Shown: one piece after another, positions 1 to 7,082 of the stretch
How positions within the stretch are numbered: the first letter of the stretch is position 1
How the letters are laid out: every line of letters begins with the position of its first letter
From: Muribaculaceae bacterium
GTDB taxonomy: Bacteria > Bacteroidota > Bacteroidia > Bacteroidales > Muribaculaceae
Direction of reading: 5' to 3'
Assembly: GCA_029061255.1 (NCBI GenBank)
Contig: JAIDSL010000099.1
Location: 18,932-82,931 of the forward strand
DNA: 64,000 nucleotides
Program-made: the position numbers and the translations under genes
The notes under the pieces: model-generated
Told to the model about the DNA's origin: nothing
Seen by the model: only the letters and a program-made list of their open reading frames with translations
Databases searched by the model: none

Positions 1-119
1 TTTTAAATTATGCTCCGCATACATAATGTATGTGGAGCATAATAATTCCAATTATATTATTTCAATGCAACTTCTTGATAATCCAACCCGTCAAAGTGCG
101 TGTATCAATTGAGAAATTA

Positions 120-662
120 TTAGAACAACTTCATCAGGCTATCGGAAATTTTCCAGATAGCCATTCCTGTGCTTACGGCTACATTTAGGCTGTGTTTGAC
201 ACCGTGCATCGGAATCTCAAGGATGAGGTCGGCCATATCCACTATCCTTTGGTCGACTCCCGACACCTCGTTGCCAACCACAAGCAGGTACCTATTTCCT
301 TCTTCTGAAGAAAATTTCATAAGGTCAATGCTGCCGTGTGCCTGCTCCAGCACACATACCGTCCATCCGTCAGCCTTCATTCGTGCACATTCCTCCACCG
401 CATTCTTCACATAGCGCCAGCTGACAGAGTCCTCTGCCCCAAGGGCAGTCTTGCTTATCTCCTTATGTGGAGGCACACCGGTAATGCCTGCCATTATTAC
501 CTCCCCAACAAGAAATGCATCGGAAGTGCGCAGAATGGAGCCCACATTCTGCATCGAACGCACATTATCGAGAAGAATACAGAAAGGAAGCTTCTCCACC
601 TCCCTATATTCTTCCACGCTGCAATTGGTCAGCTCAGCGATATTCTTCTTTATAGAATCCAT
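120..662 (-). CDS. TrmH/SpoU-family RNA methyltransferase
   Basis: ORF with SpoU motifs: NVRSMQNVGSILRTSDAF, LVVGNEVSGVDQ, IPMHGVKHSLNVAVSTGMAIW. Confidence 0.9.
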   Translation of the reverse strand: MDSIKKNIAELTNCSVEEYREVEKLPFCILLDNVRSMQNVGSILRTSDAFLVGEVIMAGITGVPPHKEISKTALGAEDSVSWRYVKNAVEECARMKADGWTVCVLEQAHGSIDLMKFSSEEGNRYLLVVGNEVSGVDQRIVDMADLILEIPMHGVKHSLNVAVSTGMAIWKISDSLMKLF

Positions 663-680
663 ATATATTCAAATAAACTT

Positions 681-750
681 GTAGGGACGTACGGCTCGTG
701 CGTCCTAAAAAAGCCGGCAGAACAAGGACGCACGATCCGTGCGTCCCTAC
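681..750. repeat. Paired inverted copies of a 25-bp palindromic element (GTAGGGACGYACGGCTCGTGCGTCC)
   Basis: 681-705 GTAGGGACGTACGGCTCGTGCGTCC and 726-750 GGACGCACGATCCGTGCGTCCCTAC are inverted copies; related copies at 32864-32931 and 60449-60473. Confidence 0.9.
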
Positions 751-758
751 ACAGAGAA

Positions 759-1718
759 TTAAGAAAGCTGGAGCATTCTCTCTATAGGACGAAGAGCTTT
801 CTTCGCCACTTCCGGATCGACATGGATCTCCGGCTTTCCATCGCGCAGACAGTCGCGCAGCTTCTCGAGAGTGATCATCTTCATGTAGTCGCATTCGTTA
901 CACTGGCACTCCGCATCATCCGCAGGAGCAGGAATGAAGGTCTTCTCCGGACATTCGCGCTGCATGTCGAAGAGAATGCCGCTTTCCGTAACCACTATAT
1001 ATTCCTTGGCATCATCCTTATGTGCGAAGTCGAGAAGAGCAGCCGTACTGCCCACCTTGTCGGCTATCAACTGGAGCGGACGGCGACACTCTGGATGCAC
1101 GAGCACCTTAGCACCGGGATGCTCCTTCTTGAGATCTGCTATTCCTTGCAGCGAAAAGCGGTCGTGGACATGGCAAGCACCGTTCCATAGAAGCATACTG
1201 CGTCCGGTGACACTATTTATATATTCTCCGAGATTGTGGTCGGGACCGAATATTATCTTCTCATCCTCAGGAAGAGACTCCACAATCTTGCGTGCATTGC
1301 CTGAAGTGACTACTATATCGGTAAGCGCCTTCACGGCAGCTGAGGTATTCACATAGCTTATCACGGTATGATCAGGATGCTCCTTTACGAATTTCTCGAA
1401 CTCTACGGGGTCGCAGCTGTCGGCGAGCGAGCATCCGGCCTTCGGATCCGGAATCAGCACCGTGCGGTCAGGACAAAGTATCTTTGCAGTCTCTCCCATA
1501 AAGTGCACGCCACACATTACTATGACATCGGCATCGGTCTCTGCCGCCTTACGTGCCAGCGCCAAGGAGTCTCCGATGAAGTCAGCTATCTCCTTTATTT
1601 CATCGCGCTGATAATAATGAGCCATTATCACAGCATTCTTTTCTTTCTTGAGCTCGGCTATCTCATCGGCGAGCTGCTTCTTGTGAGGAGTATCGAGTGC
1701 GGAAGTTTTCGACTTCAT
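759..1718 (-). CDS. nadA: Quinolinate synthase NadA
   Basis: Motifs NAVIMAHYYQRDEIKEIADFIGDSLALA, VHFMGETAKILCP, VLVHPECRRPLQ; Cys residues near the C-terminus. Confidence 0.96.
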   Translation of the reverse strand: MKSKTSALDTPHKKQLADEIAELKKEKNAVIMAHYYQRDEIKEIADFIGDSLALARKAAETDADVIVMCGVHFMGETAKILCPDRTVLIPDPKAGCSLADSCDPVEFEKFVKEHPDHTVISYVNTSAAVKALTDIVVTSGNARKIVESLPEDEKIIFGPDHNLGEYINSVTGRSMLLWNGACHVHDRFSLQGIADLKKEHPGAKVLVHPECRRPLQLIADKVGSTAALLDFAHKDDAKEYIVVTESGILFDMQRECPEKTFIPAPADDAECQCNECDYMKMITLEKLRDCLRDGKPEIHVDPEVAKKALRPIERMLQLS

Positions 1719-1739
1719 TTTTTATTTTTATATGATTAA

Positions 1740-2205
1740 AAAAATAAATTAAAAAAAATAATCAACAACAAGAATAAAGAATGTAGATAAATGATCATTA
1801 CTTTTCTCTCCAAAATTTGGAAATCTCAGTTATTGATCAATAATCAACGGTTATCTACATGTTATGAAACATCAATATACTGAAAATTCAGGCATATGCT
1901 GATGTTTTCTACACACTGTAGATAACTGCAAAGTTAATAAATTTTCAGGTATATTATGTAGAAAAAGGGGTAAATTTTGAAGAAAACACTAAGGAAAGAG
2001 TGTAGAAAGATTGCCGAAAAGTAGTGTCGGACGTAAAAGTGCATATGACCCTCTTATAATCAACAGCTGTTTATCAACAATTTTTGTAGGTTTATTTACA
2101 GGTTTTTGACGGTTATCTACAAGTTTTCTACAGGCATAAATGAGGATTTAAGGGAGTATTGTAATGATAAAAAGTAATGAAATTAGTTGGTGGTGTAGAA
2201 AATAT
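1740..2205. other. AT-rich divergent intergenic region with clustered TTATCTACA / TTTTCTACA 9-mers (candidate oriC or DnaA-binding region)
   Basis: TTATCTACA at 1851-1859(+), 2113-2121(+), 1782-1790(-), 1917-1925(-). TTATCAACA at 2071-2079(+). TTTTCTACA at 1905-1913(+), 2124-2132(+), 1957-1965(-), 2194-2202(-). A-rich tract about 1738-1760. Confidence 0.5.
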
Positions 2206-2209
2206 TTTT

Positions 2210-2217
2210 TAACTTTG
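2210..2217 (+). promoter_or_regulatory. Bacteroidetes-type -7 promoter element TAACTTTG upstream of the cobalamin riboswitch
   Basis: TAACTTTG matches TAnnTTTG; TTG at 2187-2189 at roughly the expected -33 spacing. Confidence 0.6.
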
Positions 2218-2221
2218 CGCC

Positions 2222-2400
2222 ACGTTTTGGTTTGCGGCAACGCGATTAATAGGGAATCCGGTGAGAATCCGGGACAGACCCGCTACTGTAATTCCTACAA
2301 AACTCACCGACATAATGCCACTGTCAGATTGGCTGATGGGAAGGCGTCGGCGAGCAGGATAAGTCAGGAGACCTGCCAAGACAACATAATGTTTTGTAGT
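2222..2400 (+). ncRNA. Cobalamin (B12/AdoCbl) riboswitch
   Basis: GGGAAnnnGGTGnnAAnnCC core (AGGGAATCCGGTGAGAATCCGGGACAGACCCGCTACTGTAA) and B12 box GTCAGGAGACCTGCC at 2363-2377. Confidence 0.95.
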
Positions 2401-2460
2401 TTTCGGGTTATATTACCACAAGACAGCCGTTCGTCATCCCTCACCGGGGTGTAGGAACAT

Positions 2461-2506
2461 GGTTTGCTGTGTAATATGCCTTATTATAAACCCTTGGCAG
2501 CAAACC
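2461..2506 (+). promoter_or_regulatory. Putative expression-platform hairpin just upstream of the TonB receptor start codon
   Basis: Perfect 9-bp inverted repeat GGTTTGCTG (2461-2469) / CAGCAAACC (2498-2506), ending 3 nt before the ATG at 2510. Confidence 0.5.
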
Positions 2507-2509
2507 AAA

Positions 2510-4669
2510 ATGAAGCATCGCTCACTGTCATTTCTACTTTTCTTCAGCTTCCTGCAGATGCAGGGTGCCGATCCTTCGTATATACAAAATACGGACACTG
2601 TCAGTGATTTTCCTGATGATGCCTTTGCTTTGGATGAGGTGAAGGTCTACGGTAAATCGGCTGCCAAGAAACTTGAAGAGGGTGCTTTTGCTGTCAATGC
2701 CGTAGAAATCACCCCTAACGTCAATAGGTCAGTCACCCTCAACGATATCGTGGATCGCACAGCCGGAGTGAAGGTGCGCCGTGAAGGTGGAATGGGATCT
2801 GAATTTGATCTTACGATCAACGGCATGTCAGGCAATTCAATCCGATATTTCATCGACGGTGTTCCATTAGAAACAAAGGGTTCCGGACTTACATTAGACA
2901 ATGTGCCTCTCAACACAGTGGAGCGTGTGGAGTTGTACAAGGGTGTTGTGCCTTCCTATCTCAGTTCGGATGCCTTGGGCGGTGCGGTAAACATAGTCAC
3001 TAAGAAATCACGCCGTAACTTTTTAGACGCATCTTACGGCATAGCCTCTTTCCATACGCATACAGGAGACATAACAGGCCAATACTATATACCGGGTACG
3101 TCAATCGCAGTCAGACCGACATTTAGTATCAACTACTCCAAAAACGACTATATGATGAAGGGAGTGGAAGTATGGAGTGAGGAGGAAGACAAGTTTATAT
3201 TTACTAATAAAAAGAGATTCCACGACGATTATTTTTCTCTTTTCGGCCAGATAGAAGCGGGGGTCAACAATACCCGATGGGCGGATATGTTTTTTATAGG
3301 TGTCTCCTACAATAAGCTTGATAAGGATATCCAGACCGGGGCCATGCAGAACAAGGTGTATGGCGAGGCATCCCGCAATTCTCACTCATTTAATGTATCA
3401 GCGAGATATGCCAAGAACTGGGGGCGTGTATCTACAAGATTGAATATCTCGCATACATGGGATCACAGTGAGACCGTGGACACGGCATTCCGTAAATATT
3501 CATGGGATGGCACATGGATGCCTTCTTCCGGAAACGAACTCAACAACAAGGGAAAGACGATAAGGGTTTACCGACGCCCTCTGACAGTCGTGAATGCCGG
3601 AGTCGATTATAGCATCAACGAGCATCATACACTGGCGTTCAACTACATGCTCAACAGACGAGGTAATGACAGATACGACCGGGCAGACCGATTCTTCGAG
3701 CCTTCAAACGACATTGTCACAAAACATATACTCTCCCTTACATATTCCCAGTCATTTTTCGATCAAAAATGGCAGACATCTTATTTTGTAAAGGATTACA
3801 TAAACGCTCTTTCTATCGGGCAGTCGGATGACTTCACCATTACCGGCTCTGACCAGATAGATAAAAAGAATTCCAAGAGCTACTGGGGAGCAGGAATAGG
3901 GACCCGATATACAATATGGGAACCTCTGGCCGTCAAAGGGTCATATGAACATAGCGTCAGGCTTCCATTGTCTCGGGAACTGCTCGGTAACGGAACAACA
4001 GTCTATGCCAATCTCGCTTTGCATCCCGAGACAAGCAACAACTATAATATCGGAGTATTCGGTAATTGGATTGTAGATGACGACAATCAGGTCAGCTACG
4101 AAGCCAACGGCTTCATCCGCCATGTGCAGAACTACATACGTGCCACTGTCTCTGAGCGGGAGGGAATGATGCAATACATAAACGAACCCGCCATAGACAT
4201 AAAGGGCTTCGATTTTGAGGTGTCATATTGGTGGAGACACCAACTGCAGGTAGCACTTAACGGTAGCTGGAGCGATGCCCGCGACCTCAAGAAGTATAAG
4301 ACCGACGGCAATCCATCGGCTACATACAAGAACCGTGTCCCTAACCGACCCTGGATGTTCGGCAACGTGGATGTGTCATATACTTTTAATTCTCTCATTG
4401 AAAAAGAGGATCGTCTCAGGATTGGAGCTGCTTATCAATATATTCACTGGTATTTCCTCAATTGGGAAGCTTTCGGAGCTGCATCTTCAAAGGCACGTAT
4501 CCCTACGCAGAACATCACGGATATTTCCGTAACCTATTCATGTAAGAAAGACAGATTCAACCTTTCGCTGGAATGCAATAATATCTTCGACAAGCTGGCT
4601 TACGACAACTATATGCTCCAGAAACCGGGACGCAGTTTCGCTGCAAAATTCAGAATATTCATTAACTAA
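2510..4669 (+). CDS. TonB-dependent outer-membrane receptor (corrinoid/metal-tetrapyrrole type, BtuB-like by context)
   Basis: ORF track starts at 2459, but the ATG at 2510 gives signal peptide MKHRSLSFLLFFSFLQMQGA. Plug domain (GMSGNSIRYFIDGVPLE, VERVELYKGVVPSYLSSDALGGAVNIVTK) and C-terminal beta-barrel. Confidence 0.93.
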   Translation: MKHRSLSFLLFFSFLQMQGADPSYIQNTDTVSDFPDDAFALDEVKVYGKSAAKKLEEGAFAVNAVEITPNVNRSVTLNDIVDRTAGVKVRREGGMGSEFDLTINGMSGNSIRYFIDGVPLETKGSGLTLDNVPLNTVERVELYKGVVPSYLSSDALGGAVNIVTKKSRRNFLDASYGIASFHTHTGDITGQYYIPGTSIAVRPTFSINYSKNDYMMKGVEVWSEEEDKFIFTNKKRFHDDYFSLFGQIEAGVNNTRWADMFFIGVSYNKLDKDIQTGAMQNKVYGEASRNSHSFNVSARYAKNWGRVSTRLNISHTWDHSETVDTAFRKYSWDGTWMPSSGNELNNKGKTIRVYRRPLTVVNAGVDYSINEHHTLAFNYMLNRRGNDRYDRADRFFEPSNDIVTKHILSLTYSQSFFDQKWQTSYFVKDYINALSIGQSDDFTITGSDQIDKKNSKSYWGAGIGTRYTIWEPLAVKGSYEHSVRLPLSRELLGNGTTVYANLALHPETSNNYNIGVFGNWIVDDDNQVSYEANGFIRHVQNYIRATVSEREGMMQYINEPAIDIKGFDFEVSYWWRHQLQVALNGSWSDARDLKKYKTDGNPSATYKNRVPNRPWMFGNVDVSYTFNSLIEKEDRLRIGAAYQYIHWYFLNWEAFGAASSKARIPTQNITDISVTYSCKKDRFNLSLECNNIFDKLAYDNYMLQKPGRSFAAKFRIFIN

Positions 4670-4687
4670 TCAAAAAATCATAGCACA

Positions 4688-5959
4688 ATGAAAAAATTTA
4701 AGTTTCTTCTACTTTCTTTCATGGCGCTTTTCATCGCCTTCGGCATGACAAGCTGCTCTAAGGATGATGATCCAAAACAGGAAGATGATCCTACTATCAT
4801 TCAGGATTACCACTTCGACCTTTGGGTAGCCCTCGACCGCCACGGCGGTATGGGCAGGGACGTGCAGACTCTTGTACGCAGCCTTAACTCTCTTGAAGCC
4901 GATCAGCCGGAAATCACCTTTCAAGGCCAGGGCACCGAGGTAAATTCTATCCTTTCTCTCGAGACCATACTGAAAGGTGCATATTATTATCAAGTGCCTG
5001 TGTCAGGCGACCGTTTCGCAAAATATACTATCAAGGACAATCAGATTCAGGTGGTGAAGGAACGTCGCTTCCAGACCAATACCTATTCTACAAGAAAATA
5101 TACACATGCCTGGATCAACGATAATACTCTCGTAATAATGGCGGCAAACGGAGATGCTTCAAAAATAATCTGGACAAAACTGAATGCAGATGATATGACC
5201 ATTATCGATGAGGGTACTCTTGATGTAAAGATGCCGGAGGGTGGTGAACTCTTCACAACTTCAGGTATCCTCACTTATCGTGCATCTGACAATAAACTTT
5301 TCTACTTCTATTATGCAAAAACAGGTAAGGCTTTTGGTGGCAAAAGAGTCACTCCTATGATGACAGCAGTGATCAACCCGGCTAATATGGCAGTGGAGAG
5401 TGACAAACCCTGCTTCCTCGACTGCGAGATGGTGGGGACGGCTTATGGAGAATTGCTTCAGACCACTACTTTCATCGATGGCAACAACAACCTCTATATC
5501 GCCTGTGTTACTGACGATGCCGATGGCAATGAACACAGCCATCTGCTTAAGATCCCTGCCAACTCTACATCTTTTGACCAAAGCTATGACGGCTTTACCG
5601 CTGACGGCAAATTGATTTCTGTCATGTATGTCGGGAATAATAAGGTTGTAGCATATGCAAGAGAGGATAAAATAGGTACGAAGATAGATGATTTCAGTCA
5701 TTATTATACTGTCCTTGACGTGATATCCAAGACAAGCACACCTATTACATTTAATGGACAGCGTCTTGCTTACAGCAGCGGCCGCTTCTCTTCCCGAATG
5801 GCTTATGTCAATCACAAAGCCTATATCGGAGTCGATGCCGAAGGTCAGAAACCTCAGATATACATCTATGATGTGGCTACAGGGCAGACTTCGCTTGGAG
5901 CTACTATGGCATCAGGATATTACTTCGAGCAAATCCGTGTAGTCGAAGACGTGAAATAA
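4688..5959 (+). CDS. DUF4374-like surface/periplasmic lipoprotein
   Basis: Lipoprotein signal MKKFKFLLLSFMALFIAFGMTSCSKDDD; partner gene immediately downstream of the TonB receptor; sequence resembles the DUF4374 family. Confidence 0.75.
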   Translation: MKKFKFLLLSFMALFIAFGMTSCSKDDDPKQEDDPTIIQDYHFDLWVALDRHGGMGRDVQTLVRSLNSLEADQPEITFQGQGTEVNSILSLETILKGAYYYQVPVSGDRFAKYTIKDNQIQVVKERRFQTNTYSTRKYTHAWINDNTLVIMAANGDASKIIWTKLNADDMTIIDEGTLDVKMPEGGELFTTSGILTYRASDNKLFYFYYAKTGKAFGGKRVTPMMTAVINPANMAVESDKPCFLDCEMVGTAYGELLQTTTFIDGNNNLYIACVTDDADGNEHSHLLKIPANSTSFDQSYDGFTADGKLISVMYVGNNKVVAYAREDKIGTKIDDFSHYYTVLDVISKTSTPITFNGQRLAYSSGRFSSRMAYVNHKAYIGVDAEGQKPQIYIYDVATGQTSLGATMASGYYFEQIRVVEDVK

Positions 5960-5983
5960 TAATATTCGTGAAATAATAATATT
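5950..5983. repeat. Perfect 17-bp direct tandem duplication spanning a stop codon
   Basis: CGTGAAATAATAATATT at 5950-5966 repeated at 5967-5983. Confidence 0.95.
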
Positions 5984-6017
5984 AAAGTATAGACAGTTTT
6001 TCAAAATTTTTGCCAAA

Positions 6018-6051
6018 GTCTCCCGGGATAATGTGAATTACTCCGGGAGAC
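6018..6051 (+). promoter_or_regulatory. Intercistronic stem-loop between the lipoprotein and exported CbiK genes
   Basis: GTCTCCCGG (6018-6026) / CCGGGAGAC (6043-6051), 16-nt loop, no T-tract. Confidence 0.6.
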
Positions 6052-6073
6052 GAACCCACAAATACAGGATAGT

Positions 6074-6970
6074 ATGAAAAAACTGATTTTCTTTCTTTCA
6101 ATTATGCTTACGGTCACGGTAAATGCCCAGAACCTGCTGAATTCAGAATCAGGGAAGACTGCAATTCTAATGGTACACTTCGGCACTACCGTCGACGAGA
6201 CCCGTGCTGCGACGATAGATGCTTTGAATGATAAGGTAAAATCGACATTCCCGGGAATAACAGTAGAGGAAGCTTATACTTCAAGGATAATAATAAATCG
6301 TCTTGCCAAGCGTGGAATTCAAAAGAATACTCCAAAGGAAGCTCTCCTTCGGCTTGCTGCAGAGGGATATACAAATGTGATAGTACAGGGCACCAATGTA
6401 ATCGATGGGATAGAAACTGAGGTACTTCGTCAGGAAGCCGCCATGATGTCGCCATTCTTTACAGAAATACGTGTAGGAAGGCCGTTGCTATATTCTATTG
6501 CTGACTGTGAGAAAACAGTGGAGGTGCTGAAGAATCGCTACAGCAATCATGCAGGAAAAGATAAGGCTGTAGTGTTGGTTGGTCATGGCACCTCCACTCC
6601 TGCCACAGCAATCTATTCTCAAATCGATTATATGTTCGGAGCAGCTGATGCCGGCAGTTTCCATGTGGCTACAGTGGAAGGCTATCCAACCTACGAGACC
6701 ACATTAGCCGAACTTAAGAAAGACAGGGTGAAAAAAGTTTGTCTCGTGCCGTTTATGTTCGTAGCAGGTGATCATGCCCGTAATGACATTGATGTAGAAT
6801 GGCGCGAACAGCTCGAGAAGGATGGCTTCCAGGCGGAGGCTGTCATTGAGGGATTAGGTCAGATTCCGGAAATTCAGAATATTTATATCGATCATATCAG
6901 GGAGGCTATGACAGCTCCGGTTATAGATGCCGCCTCTCAAAAAGCCGGTTTTATAAAGGAAAATCTATAA
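6074..6970 (+). CDS. CbiK-type sirohydrochlorin/anaerobic cobaltochelatase homolog with N-terminal signal peptide
   Basis: MKKLIFFLSIMLTVTVNAQ signal peptide followed by CbiK motifs AILMVHFGTTVDETR, AVVLVGHGTSTPATAIYSQIDYMF, CLVPFMFVAGDHARNDI. Confidence 0.9.
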   Translation: MKKLIFFLSIMLTVTVNAQNLLNSESGKTAILMVHFGTTVDETRAATIDALNDKVKSTFPGITVEEAYTSRIIINRLAKRGIQKNTPKEALLRLAAEGYTNVIVQGTNVIDGIETEVLRQEAAMMSPFFTEIRVGRPLLYSIADCEKTVEVLKNRYSNHAGKDKAVVLVGHGTSTPATAIYSQIDYMFGAADAGSFHVATVEGYPTYETTLAELKKDRVKKVCLVPFMFVAGDHARNDIDVEWREQLEKDGFQAEAVIEGLGQIPEIQNIYIDHIREAMTAPVIDAASQKAGFIKENL

Positions 6971-6980
6971 TTAAGTGGAA

Positions 6981-7015
6981 ATTCATAATGCATAATGCAT
7001 AATTCATAATTATTA
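6981..7015. repeat. Heptamer repeat (ATGCATA/ATTCATA family)
   Basis: ATTCATA ATGCATA ATGCATA ATTCATA ATTATTA in strict 7-nt phase. Confidence 0.9.
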
Positions 7016-7082
7016 CCAATTGAAATTCATATGATTACAAATTGATCATACTATACATTTAATTGGAATAACTACTTATAAT

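Noticed and set aside
336-1190. 284-aa plus-strand ORF overlapping trmH/nadA
   Set aside because: Antisense shadow of two well-supported conserved genes; low-complexity, Cys/His-rich translation with no recognisable domain.
1740-2205. Plasmid iteron origin
   Set aside because: No replication initiator (RepA/RepE) gene nearby and the flanks are chromosomal housekeeping and biosynthetic genes.
2459-2509. ORF-track start of the TonB receptor at 2459
   Set aside because: The 17-residue extension overlaps the riboswitch expression hairpin and precedes a good signal peptide beginning at ATG 2510.
5261-5815. 184-aa minus-strand ORF inside the DUF4374-like gene
   Set aside because: Antisense to a clear lipoprotein CDS; composition is not protein-like.
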